Shown piece after piece: positions 12,033 to 22,430 of a stretch of DNA of 64,000 bases (position 1 is the first letter of the stretch; every line of letters starts with the position of its first letter). The stretch lies in the NCBI GenBank assembly GCA_016081115.2, contig CM071936.1:76485262-76549261 (forward strand), read 5' to 3'. The DNA is from Rehmannia glutinosa. Taxonomy: Eukaryota; Streptophyta; Magnoliopsida; Lamiales; Orobanchaceae. The notes below the pieces were generated by a model. That model did no database searches and was not told the DNA's origin. It was given only the letters and a program-made list of their open reading frames with translations. The translations under genes and the position numbers were made by a program.

Positions 12033-12792
12033 TTTGGACTATGTAGTTGTCTCCTAGGTGGCAAGTATCAATGTTTTTACAAGCATGAGCCTTGTTATAC
12101 TCTTTTTAGTTGTCTTATATTTGTTTTGCCTTGTAAAAATAATGTTATTTTATTTTGAAGTACAATTACAAGTAAGATGCTCATATTTTGGATGAATGAA
12201 ATTATATTGATATTTATGTCTTATTCTTAGGGGAATTTTATTTCATATCTTCTTACAAAGTGTAATGTACAACTACAGGGCATGGTGGGGCCAAAAAAAG
12301 AAAGTTCTTTAGGGACGAAATAAATGTCCCGAGCCAACGTCAAATATATTGACGAATTTGAAATGTACCCATTAATTATTGTAGAGATGAAAATGAATTG
12401 TCCCTACGCTAATTATATTTAAAGACAATAAAAAAATGTCTCTAAAATGTTATTTAGGGACGAAAAACAATGTCCCACAAATTATTCAGTGACAAATATA
12501 GATGTTGCTATACTTGGAAAAACGTCCCTAATTATACCTTAAGAGACGAAACATTTTGTTGCAAAATGTGAGATGGCGCAGCTGGATGATAATATGTGAC
12601 GTTTTTATTTCATCTCAAAAATCAAACCTTTAGAGACGTTTTTCTGATTCCATCACTAATGACTTTTAGCGACTGCGATATTGCGACGTTTGTTGTGACG
12701 TTTTATTTTTGTCTCAAATGTGTTTTTGTGACGTTTTTGGGACGTTTAGTGATGATTTCATTTCATCCCAAATTCCCAATTTTCTTGTAGTG

Positions 12793-13671
12793 TTATCACC
12801 GGACTTGTTATCCCGAAAAATATGAACATTTTAAAACTTTGGATAAACAAGTCATAAGAAGAAGTGCCTTTCAAATATTTGAAAATTTCTTTTAACGGCA
12901 CTTTAATGAGATTCGTTGGGATAGTTTTAGTAGATAAACATACCTTGAATTTGTTTGTCAACCAATATGCCTTTCTCAAACTAGATCAATCATGATGTAA
13001 GTTTACATAGGAGTAGAGACGTTTCTTCCTTCTATAATGCCGAACTTTTTCAAAAGTTCTTTTGTATATATTGATTGTGAAATGTAGATACATTCTTGGC
13101 ATTGCTTAATTGAAATCCAAGGAAGAAGTTGCGCTCCCCCATCATGCTCATCTCAAATTCACATTGCATCAACTTAGAGAATTTCTTGCACAAAGACTCA
13201 TTAGTAGCACCAAAAATAATATCATCAACATAAATTTGCACAAATAAGCAATCTTGCCCTTTTTCAAAAAACAAAGAGAGTAGTATCAACTTTACCTTTT
13301 GTAAAACCATTTTGCAAAAGAAAAAAGCTAAGTCTATCATACCATACACAGGGTGCTTGTTTTAAACATACAAGGCGTTTTATAAAAATCATTTGGCCTA
13401 GAAAACTTTTCAAACCCCGGTTGTTTTACATAGACTTCTTCTTGAATAAAACCATTTAGAAAGGCGGATTTAACATCCATTTGGTAAAGCTTGAAATTAT
13501 CTTAAAACAAGAATAGGCAAGTAAAATGCGAATAGCTTCTAAACGTGCTACGGGTGCAAATATTTCATCATAATCAATACCTTCTTCTTGACAATACCAT
13601 TGAGCTACTAACCTCGCCTTGGTCATCAAACTTGTTCCGAAATACCAAAAATTTCTGCAAAATCTTAACAA
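12793..13671 (-). pseudogene. RT1 reverse transcriptase / RNase H remnant
   Basis: Minus-strand pieces read in order: 13671-13456 contains KARLVAQWYCQEEGIDYDEIF and the VARLEAIR block of copia RT; 13349-13050 contains the YVDDIIFG catalytic motif (two Asp) and the FFLGFQ block; 12979-12793 contains the FKYLKGT connection to RNase H. The pieces are in different frames and separated by frameshifts. The RNase H reading continues on the far side of CACTA 2 (9037-9111). The N-terminal half of pol is missing. Confidence 0.85.
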
Positions 13672-13679
13672 GATATCTT

Positions 13680-14463
13680 GTACAAGAACATAGTAATATC
13701 ATATAATAGAGACACTATAACAAGTAACACATACTATGCTTTAAAACAAATCATCAAGAGTTTCATAAAACATGTAAGTTCAAATATGATTATAGAAAGA
13801 TATATAAGGTCTCTTTTGAAATTTAAAAATCCGAGAGCATGTAGTTGAGACCTCATTTATAAGAAGTATTTGAAAAAGAGCTTTGACAAAGCATCCAAAA
13901 ATGAAGACATGAATATGTGCAATAAAATGCATAACTTAAGAGGAGGATAAAAATCAAATGTTTTATCAAGATGAGCTTTATCGAATAGTGCCTTTCAAAA
14001 TCGTAAAATCCTCTTAATGGCACTTGTATGTGATACTTTGAAATATCTTGAAAAGCAAGCACATAGGCATATGACAAAAATATATCGAGTCTATGAGATG
14101 AATACCAATGATGAGCGTACCTCGATAGTTTATGTCACTCTTGACATATTATGATGTAGATGATCATTTATGAAGGTATATATCCTACACAATTCTAAAA
14201 CAATACTTGCACAAAATATAATGGTAAAAAGTGTAGGCTAAAGCAATAATAGATGTCACAAATATATTATGCAAAAAAAAAAATCATAAGAGATGATAAA
14301 ACACACAAGTCATTGTAAATACATAAGCATCATACAAGGTCTCCTTTTCAAAAGATTTAAAAACAATATATTGAAGACCTTATTTTAAAAAATATTTTGA
14401 AAAATCATTTTGACAATTAAAATAAAAATACAAGCATACATAATAACAACCAAAATATGCGTA
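13680..14463 (-). other. RT1 internal segment without recognisable protease or integrase
   Basis: Lies where protease and integrase are expected between gag and RT, but is AT-rich and shows neither the DSG active site nor the D,D,E integrase core. It contains repeated GTGCCTTTCAAA/AAGGTCTC-like phrases. An internal deletion or replacement is inferred. Confidence 0.5.
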
Positions 14464-14483
14464 TTTAAATGAGAATATATGGT

Positions 14484-15804
14484 TTACCAATTACGCCATT
14501 TCCATGGGTTGTGTCTTTCCCATTGTTGATGATATCCTTCTCTTGGAAAGTTATTTTCCTGATGATGGCTTCTCCAATTACTCCATTTCCAAGATTTGTA
14601 TCCTTCCCATTGTTGATAATATTTTCCTCTTGGAAATTCATTGTGGTGATGTCTTCTCCTTTGATCAAATGAAATGGGCATTTGATGTCTTCTTGGCGGT
14701 ATGAATTTTCTTTGATTATAATATCGCCATGTACCTAATATGACATTGTTTTGTGGTACCCTAAAGTGTTTGGGTCCTTTGGGATTAGCTTTGAGACTTT
14801 TAGGTCTCCAACAATAATTAGAGCTATTTCTAGCCCGACAAGTATTTACCGTATGACCCTTTTTACTACAATAAAAGCAAGTCATAATTTTAGGAGAATA
14901 ATGACCAACATGCTTAAAGACTTGATTCTTTTTCATGTGATTAACGACATTAGGCTTATGATCAAGTCCTAGTTTCAAATTATCACAACTATGAACATCA
15001 ATAATTTTGGTCATTTTATCGGTACTCAAGTTGAATTTTAATAAATCCTTTTTCATGCAATTAATATCCTCAACAAGAGTACTATTTTCCTTTTCAAGGA
15101 TTCTAACCTTATCAAGTGTGGTGGTGTGAGCACATGAACGTGATTCATAAGAGGTAAATAATCTATCCTTATCATTTTTCAAAACATGGAATTCCTTTTT
15201 CAAATTTTTGTATTTAACAAGCAAGCTTTGGAATTCATTTTGAAGCTCTCAAAATCATTTTGCAAATCACTATAATCATTTTGTGATTCATTATCATAAG
15301 AAGTAGAGGGTTTAGAGCGTACCTCATTTCTTCTTCGATGCCCATAAGACATTGTTCGACTTCTTCATCGTCGGAAGTTGTAAGAAGCTCATCCCACGTT
15401 ATTGGATTTGATGTTGTATCCAATTGATAAGTAGATGCTTTTGAATAGCTCCTTTCATTTGCATATACTTCTTCTAGTTTTCTCCATACTTCATGTGCCG
15501 ATTGAATTCCTAGAATATGATCATATTCTGAATTGGTAAGTGAACAATAAATAATATTAAGAGCTTTACCGTTTAAGGAGATGATTTTCTTCTCTTCATC
15601 ATTGAGCTCCTTGAGGACTTTGGAGGTATGAGGTGTGTCTTTCATCGGGGTGGAATCTTCATTCATGACCGTGTTCTAAATATCGAATCCGCAACTTTGT
15701 AAATAGCATTCTATTCTTTCTTTCCAAAATGTATAATTTTGGGAATCGAATAGTGGTGGCTTGTTGGTGGAGGCGCCGGTAAGGTAGACTTCATTTGTAG
15801 CCAT
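14484..15804 (-). pseudogene. RT1 gag (degenerate)
   Basis: The minus-strand frame starts at the ATG at 15804-15802 and opens with a PPLFDSQNYTFWK motif typical of copia gag. It is broken by a TAG at 15678-15676 and by a frameshift near 15230. Downstream are the gag core (SLTNSEYDHI...AHEVWRKLEEVY, about 15570-15460) and a coiled-coil-like charged region (about 15220-14900). A CCHC zinc knuckle follows, CFYCSKKGHTVNTC at 14879-14838. The tail contains two imperfect copies of a YQQWEGYKSWKW-like unit (about 14640-14484). Gag would package the element RNA; this copy cannot make full-length protein. Confidence 0.85.
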
Positions 15805-15854
15805 TGATCGTTCCTCTTTACTCGCGATGTGGAACGAGCTTGCCAGAGAGTTTG

Positions 15855-15866
15855 GCTATGATACCA
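15855..15866 (-). promoter_or_regulatory. RT1 primer-binding site
   Basis: Two bases inside the 5' LTR the minus strand reads TGGTATCATAGC, which differs by one base from the usual plant initiator-tRNA-Met PBS TGGTATCAGAGC. Confidence 0.75.
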
Positions 15867-15868
15867 CT

Positions 15869-17382
15869 TGTAAGTCCAAGTGGCTATGATAATCTAGAGG
15901 GGGTGAATAGATTATCTCCATTTTCTCGATTATGCCCTCTTTTTCTAATCAAACAAGCCAAGATATGAATGAAAGTGCGGGAAATAAACAACACGCATCG
16001 ATTTATAGAGCTTCACCCCACCTAGGGACTACGTGCTCTACCACCCCAGTATATCCGGGATGGGTTTCAAAAAAGAAAAAGAATTTTATTAATTACCAAA
16101 ATTAATACAACATCACCTTACAACACCTCTTTGAAGATTACCCCAATCTCCCTTGAAGATTACCACAATCTTCTACGGCACTTTGTGAAGATTACCACAA
16201 TCTTCTACGGCACCTTGAAGAATACCAAATTCTTCAACACCTCAAAGAGCACCAAACTCTTCAATAAGAAGATTACCACAATCTTCCTTCAACATCTATG
16301 AAGAGTACCACACTCTTCAACACCTAACACCTAGATCGCCCAAGTGTGTTCTTACCACAAGAACACTCACAAGGATATCTTGTGTTGAATGATGACCACA
16401 AATTCAAAATTACAACTCGATAATGAATAATACAATTTTGAGTGCAAGTGTAATCAAGAAATAAGCCTAGACCTCAAGATGTGAAAGTGAAAGACCTTAG
16501 GCTATTACAACAAGAATATTGAAATAGAAGAATAAAAGTGTTTGCTTGAATGTATCTTGTTGTGTTGTAGTCTTCTCTCTTGTCTTCAAATCTTCCTCTA
16601 TTTATAGGAGATGATTGATCATGAATAGGCTCTTCTTGGGGATTGAAAATCTACAGAAAAATGCAATTAAAATCAAGATTATAGCTGTTAGAAATCAACT
16701 CCACAATTTAAGGAAAAGTTGTCTGTTGCACAACGGTTAGAATTTGCTGTCAAAACGATATGGCGACCGGTCGCGTAAAAATGAGAAAATATTGAAAACA
16801 ATGAATTTTTACACAGGGTGACCGGTCGACTAGGGGTCCGATCGGTCGACCCTGTGTTGGACTGGTCTGCCTAGTTGAAATTCCAATACAGGGAGTTCTG
16901 TAATAAAAAACAACTCCCGGGCACCGGTCTCCCTATATGGCGACCGGTCCATGCCACCGGTCGCCCTATAGGGTGACCGATCCACCTCTATTTTTTTAGC
17001 AAATAGGATGTTCTCTGTTTTGCACAACTTTCAGATATGGGTTGCCCTATAGGGCGACCGGTTGACCTCAAAATAGAGGAGTTGTCCAATTTTTGTCGAA
17101 AATGAACTTCAAGAAATACTCCAAAAAAATAGTAAAAATATGTTTGACCGATCGTGAGTATTTGGACAATATTTAGAAACATTGTTTTGGTGTAAAAACA
17201 CATTAACACAAAATCATCAAAAGTGTTGTCCGATTTTTTATCGAAAATAAACTTTAAGAAATACTCCGAAAAATTAGTAAAAACATTTTAAATCATTTAG
17301 GAGTATTTGGACAACATTTAAAAACATTGTTTTGGAGTAAAAACAAAATCATCAAAATCATGATAAAAACATTTATCTAACA
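15869..17382 (-). repeat. RT1 5' LTR (right)
   Basis: 1514 bp partner of the left LTR. In the minus orientation this is the promoter-bearing 5' LTR; a TATAAATA motif on the minus strand lies at 16599-16606. The same repeat fields occur at about 16130-16330 and 16760-17065. Confidence 0.92.
16599..16606 (-). promoter_or_regulatory. TATA box candidate in RT1 5' LTR
   Basis: TATAAATA on the minus strand, conserved in the 3' LTR copy at 5389-5396, in the orientation expected for transcription of gag and pol. Confidence 0.55.
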
Positions 17383-17387
17383 CTTGT
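17383..17387. repeat. Target-site duplication of RT1, right copy
   Basis: CTTGT immediately after the right LTR, matching 4645-4649. Confidence 0.85.
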
Positions 17388-17582
17388 TCCCCCTCCTTTC
17401 TCCCTTCTCTCAACGGTCTCTCCTCTCTCCTTACCATCCGTACACCAAATCTCTCATGATGCCCTCTCTCCTCACATCTCTCTGGTTCCCTCTCTCTCTC
17501 TCTCCTCGTAATTCCCCCTTTGTCTCTCCCAATGTCCCTCATTTATCTCTACACGCATGAATCAGAGGAAAAAGATGAGGAA

Positions 17583-17880
17583 ATAAAGTATCACTTCTCT
17601 TATGAAAAAAAGTATCACATTTAGACTCGAAAAAAAATACTTATGAAAACGTATCACTTCTTATAAAAAAAAGTATCACTTTTATTAAAAAAATAATTTT
17701 TTATGGATAAAGTATCACTTCTTATTAAAAAAGTTTCACTTCTTATTAAAATAAATATTACTTTTTATTAAAACTAATTTATTAAAAAAGTATCACTTCT
17801 TATTAAAACAAATAATACTTTTTATTAAAAGTATCACTTTTTATTAAATAAAATATCAATTTTATTATGAAAAGTATACT
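17583..17880. repeat. Degenerate AAAGTATCACTTCTTATTAAA tandem array
   Basis: About ten loosely spaced copies of an AAAGTATCACTTYTTATTAAA-like unit of 20-35 bp, with indels between copies. Confidence 0.75.
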
Positions 17881-17962
17881 ATATTGTTTGTGAGATTTTT
17901 GTATGTAAAACGTTGCGTGTAGGGAGAGAGGGGGCGTGAGGATACATAGATAGAGAGGGGGA

Positions 17963-17968
<6 letters not shown>

Positions 17969-18012
<44 letters not shown>
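17969..18012. repeat. (GA)22 microsatellite
   Basis: 44 uninterrupted bases of GA repeat within a longer GA-rich tract (about 17920-18120). Confidence 0.95.
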
Positions 18013-18018
<6 letters not shown>

Positions 18019-18256
18019 GGGGGACCACAAGAGAAGTGGGATGTGAGGAGAGAGATGGGACCATGAGAGCATATCACATGAGAAATAAGGAGAGAGAGAA
18101 GTGGGGAATATTGAAAGGAGAGAGAAAGGAGACTTCCCCTTAGTTTTATTTAAAAGCACATGCAGGGTTTGTTTCTTAATTCTAATCTTGGATTGTGGTA
18201 GGTCCATGTGATCTTATGGTAGTGGAAGCTAGCCAAAACTGGCCATATAGTGATCA

Positions 18257-19880
18257 ATGAAAGCCATGGTGTGGATTGTAGAGGTCTAGGGTAGTCCTTG
18301 AAAATTTTCCAGCTTAAGGAGTCCTTGAGTCTCCACCACCCTGATCTTATTTTCTTGTGTGAAACTATGAAAAGACAGCCATTTGTTGAAAAACTGTGTA
18401 GGAAATTAAACTGGAAAAATAGATGGAAATATGTTGACCACTTAGGTAGGAGTGGGGGTCTTCTTATGAGATGGTCTAAATCTGTTATTGTGTTGTCTTT
18501 TTAGTAATCAATTATGTTTGGAGATTGAGTTTGTGATTGATGGTTGTGTGGAGAGAAGGTGGGCCATTTTTGTTTATGCAAGCATAAGTGAGGAAACTAG
18601 GAAACTTCAATGGGTTTTTTTGCAACAAGCTAGTAACAAATGGGCCAGCATTGATTCATGGGAGGAGACTTCAATGATGTTACCTGTGGAGAAGAGAAAA
18701 AAGGTGGTAGAGTTAGGCCCAATTCCAGCTTTACTTCTTTCAAAGGATTTATAAATTCTCTTGGGTTGTCTGAAGTTAAAAGCCTTGGAATTTCTTCACT
18801 TGATCTAATAATAGAGATGGAGAAGATTTTGTAGAAGAAAGGTTGGATAGAATCTTTGCGTCCCCGGAGTGGACTCTGACACACCCCTCTGTTTTTGTGT
18901 ATCAAGAATCCAAACATACTTCAGATCATGATTTTCTCATCTCAATTTCTGACCCTAATCATTTTAAACTGAATAAGATATTTGTTTCTGATAAAAGAAG
19001 GGTTCAAAACAAGGGAGTGGAGCAGGTTATTGAGAAAGTATGGTCTTTTTCAAAATCAAATGATGCAGGATTCTTCTTTTAAACTAGAATAAGAGTCAAG
19101 GCCCAAATTATGCTAAAAGAATTTTCAAAATCAAAGAGGCCATGGATAATATGAAAAATCAAAAAGGGGATAAAAACTGATTTGTGTGGAATTCTTTGAA
19201 AAGATCTTTGACATAAGCTTACAATGTGGAGGAACTCTATTGGAAATAGAAGTCTAAAATTCATTGGTTGAAAGAGGGAGATAAGAACACGAAATTTTTT
19301 CATGCCACTTTTCAGTAGAAAATGAAAACTAACAGCCTCGGTAATTTGATCAAAAGTCATGGAACTTCTTGCACTTCTCCTGCTGAAATTGGATCGATCT
19401 TAACTTACTTTAATTCTCAACTTTTTAAATCTTCTAATCTAATTTTATTTGAAGAAGTGCTTCAAGATATCCCTCAGTCCATTAGATTTGAAATGAATCA
19501 AAGGTTGGTGACAGTTGTTGAAGATGCAGAAATCAAACAAGCCCTTTTTGCTATGAATTCAAACAAAGCTCCTAGAATGGATGGACAAGCTATATTTCCT
19601 TACCTGATGAGAAAAAAGAAATCTGCCAGATTTTGAAGCAAAAATTCCTTGCCTGATGAGAAAAAAAGAAATTTGCCACATTTTGAATGGCATCACTGAA
19701 TATCAAAGTGCCAAATACTTGGGACTTTCTATGGTTATTAGTAGAGCTAAAAGATACCTCTTTTTAGTTTGTTAATGATGTGGTTACTAGCAGAATCTGC
19801 AGTTGGAGGAATAGCTTTCTTTCACAGGTTGGTAAAGGAGTGCTTATCAAAGCAATTATTGATCATAACAAAAAAACATG
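18257..19880 (+). pseudogene. Decayed L1-type LINE (endonuclease and part of RT)
   Basis: Plus-strand fragments follow the L1 ORF2 order. An apurinic endonuclease start includes HHPDLIFLCET (about 18330). Next is DRIFASPEWT...SDHDFL (18843-18935), equivalent to the endonuclease C-terminus. RT N-terminal ALFAMNSNKAP (about 19550-19580) follows. After an internal deletion comes AKYLGLS and SQVGKGVLIKA-like RT C-terminal sequence (about 19700-19860). Many stops and frameshifts. The region ends near an A-rich tract (19905-19918), which may belong to this or a neighbouring insertion. Confidence 0.8.
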
Positions 19881-21192
19881 CTTATTTTTTGGCTGAAATT
19901 TTTCAAAAAAAAAAAAAATTGTACCATTTCTCGATATGCCTAACTCTTGAGATTGCACCATCACCGCCCAATAGCAGTTTGAGGTAAAGTATGAACCAAA
20001 ATAATTGCAGAAGCAGATGAAAGCTTAAGGCAACAAAATAGAAAAAAACATTACATGTATTTCTGCCCATTATCCAATAACTTCCTCCACCCAATCACAT
20101 CAACACATTGGTATAAACATAAATTATTCTCCTGACCTAAAATAATAAAAATTGCAATGACTAATCTGCCTTTAGAAAATAATAAGGTTCGCAAAATAAT
20201 TAAACCAAGTTCCTATATTACGACAACACAGTAAAACTGAGTTTTTTGCCAGAAATCAATTTCAAACCCTAGATAATAGGGAGAAACGAAGTAAAATATA
20301 CTCGGATTGAAAGCTATGAATTAAACCATAACGTTGGTACTAAGATCTCAAACCAACGGACAAACTAAGTGGGGGCTAGGGTTTTACCAGCGGCTGGCGG
20401 ATTTGGGTTGAAAGAGTGGAGACGTAAGAGTTTTACTGAGTTGCGGCTTTTGGGACGAAGTCTGTAAGAGAGAAAAACATAAAGGGAGTAGTGTTAAGTG
20501 TTAATCACTTAACTTTTGTTATTGTGAGACAAATCGTGTTAAGAATGGTAAGAGAGAAAAACTTAATTTTCAGTATTTTTTTTCGAGTAGGCAAAAAAGG
20601 GCATAACTTAAATTGTTATTAAGATCGAGGAAATATCCTCGGAAATGGGGAAAAAAATCAAATTATTTTTTTAAATTATTTTATTAATTATTTTAAATTT
20701 AATTAATACTTATAATTTGTTTTTGGATAATTTTTTGATTATTTAAATATTGTAAATTGATAATTTTTTGGATAATAGGAATCATGATAAGGATGTTCAA
20801 TCCACAGTTTAATTATATTCCAATATTGACCATTCTATGAAAAGTCGTTAAGTTCTTGGCCGACTTTGCATTAGCTTTTTTTTAAGTGTTGCAAGAAACG
20901 AACATCATGAAGCCGATTCTTTTTAGAGTAGGTCACTCCCGGGCAATTTTTGTCTAAAATATTAACACATTCTCTTTTCGGTTCAATTGTGTAACCAGGA
21001 AAAAAAAAATATATATATATATATATATTAAAAAGACCGAATAATTAAGGTTTGGAATTTAGGGAAATTCCTTAAGAGAAAAATTGGGTAAAAAAAGAGA
21101 GAAACTTATTTTGTAGAATTGAGGAAAACGTTTTTATTGGAATTGGGACAAAGAGAAACGTTAATTTAGTTTTGATAATTAAATAACTCTGT
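19881..21192. other. Unassigned AT-rich DNA
   Basis: The part 20200-20480 resembles the antisense of a plant 5' leader (GC-richer, ACCCTAG/GGGTTTTACC-like words), which might be captured DNA of the CACTA-type element ending at 21429. A TA microsatellite lies near 21012-21030. No open frame is credible. Confidence 0.4.
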
Positions 21193-21429
21193 CGGCGTCA
21201 ATAACATCGGTTGCATTACCGTTGTCGAAAGGCCAATGTCAAAAACACAATAGACATCACTAATTCGAAACAATAGACATCGGTATAGTAAAACCGATGT
21301 CTATTAGCGGAAGAATGCGCTCATAGACATCGTTTTTATGAAGAACCGATGTTAAAAGTCATAAGACAACAGTTAACTCAACAAAGTGATGTCTTTGTGG
21401 TGATGTCTATTTGTATATTTCTTGTAGTG
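21193..21429. mobile_element. CACTA-type right end with ACATCGGTT repeats
   Basis: Ends in CTTGTAGTG at 21421-21429, the reverse of a CACTACAAG terminus. The preceding 230 bp is packed with AACATCGGTT / ACCGATGTC words in both orientations. A matching left terminus was not found, so element length is unknown. Confidence 0.55.
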
Positions 21430-21984
21430 ACAATTTTTTTTAGAAGGAAGTGGCCTTGTTTGTAATTAATTAGTAAGAAAAAGGAGTTTGAAAAGCCCAG
21501 ATTTATGAATAAATTAAGTCCAGTAAGTTTTAATTAACAAGGTATCAGCTTTTCTAGACACAACCAACGAAAATCTTACACGAAAATTTGGCAGTTATTT
21601 TACTATCTTTGAAAGAATTGAAGGGGTCCAATTCTTATAAAAATGCAGTGTGCAGTGAAAAATATTGCCAATACTTTTGAAAACACAGTGAAAGACTTAA
21701 ACAAAAACACAATTTCACAAAGATATGAAATAACCACGTATTAAATGTTTGTGGTGGTTAAATTTTTTGTACAAGTATAAAAATACTCTGTACGATGTTT
21801 TGAGAACAAAAAAATGAGATGGATATTTTACAAAATACAAAATACTTAACAAACAATGGCTAGAAGAATTTCAAACTCTTGTTGCATATATTTATATATT
21901 TATGTATATATATTATTAAGATTGCCACATGATAAATGTGAATCCACCATGTATGAAATAGGAAAATGGGAAGTTGCCGCATGT

Positions 21985-22430
21985 CTTAGAATAGTCGAAT
22001 CGGGTTTTGGTTGTGTTGTGTGTGTCATATTTTTTTTTCATTTTGTATTTACGGGGTTGATTTTCCCAACATAAATGGATTTTAAACACGGTTTGTTATT
22101 TTTTTAAAAAAAAAAAGATATGGAATTATCAACTCCAAGAACATCAACCTTCTTTCCTTTTAGTTTTTTCTCTAATTTCATTAAGATATTTTATTAAAAA
22201 TGAATTATATTGAAATTTTTAGTTTTTAATTTCTTCTCCTTTGCACTTTGGGAGTCGCTTTCCATCTTGGATGATTCATTGTAACCTAGGACATACGCTA
22301 GTTAGCAACTCTGTTGTTTTAGTTTTGTTGAGTTTATATATTGATATATTTGAAATAAGAAAAAATAATAATAATAATGGAAATTAATGTTTTAATAATA
22401 ATAATAAAATTAAAAGTTTGAATAAGAAAT
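21985..22430 (+). pseudogene. LINE 3' end, plus-strand copy (inverted-repeat arm 1)
   Basis: This segment repeats, in opposite orientation, the 3' end of the minus-strand LINE at about 22440-22960. Shared stretches include GGTTTTGGTTGTGTTGTG, CAACTCCAAGAACATCAAC and CCATCTTGGATGATTCATTG. Both copies end in GAAATAAGAAAAA-like 3' tails that face each other around 22435. The internal part of this arm is shorter, so it has suffered deletions. Confidence 0.75.

Larger units (their letters stand above)
9112..12792. mobile_element. CACTA element 2 carrying gene-like segments (Pack-CACTA candidate)
   Basis: 3681 bp, ends CACTACAACAAATTAGG (left) and CACTACAAGAAAATTGG (right, reverse strand), with a 3-bp duplication TTA at 9109-9111 and 12793-12795. 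Subterminal repeats are GAGACGTTTT/GGGACGAAA-like words at about 9130-9200, 9590-9640 and 12300-12770. No transposase was recognised. The interior (about 9640-12050) looks like host genic DNA: a CT-rich leader-like tract, T-rich intron-like stretches, and short exon-like segments with proper GT/AG borders (10445-10527, 11338-11373, 11949-12032). This is the structure of a CACTA that has captured part of a gene; the donor gene was not recognised. Confidence 0.82.
4650..17382 (-). mobile_element. Ty1/copia LTR retrotransposon (RT1), interrupted by two CACTA elements
   Basis: Two long LTRs (4650-6148 and 15869-17382), both TG...CA, are flanked by the 5-bp target-site duplication CTTGT at 4645-4649 and 17383-17387. 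On the minus strand the order is 5' LTR (right), PBS, gag, partial pol, PPT, 3' LTR (left). The element spans 12.7 kb, but 5.2 kb of that is two CACTA insertions (7548-9033, 9112-12792) that sit in its RNase H region. Gag, reverse transcriptase and RNase H fragments are recognisable; protease and integrase were not found, and gag has a stop. It is therefore a defective, internally deleted copy. Gene order and the YVDD-type RT support copia; the long LTR suggests a SIRE/Maximus-like lineage, which is inference. Confidence 0.92.
17388..18256. other. Simple-repeat-rich intergenic DNA
   Basis: A CT-rich tract (to about 17540) is followed by a degenerate AAAGTATCACTT array, then GA-rich DNA with a (GA)n tract. 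No gene is seen; the long serine/leucine open frames here are products of the microsatellite. Confidence 0.7.

Noticed and set aside
17803..18207. Serine/leucine-rich minus-strand open frames
   Set aside because: They are translations of the GA microsatellite and flanking AT-rich repeats; no start context or homology.
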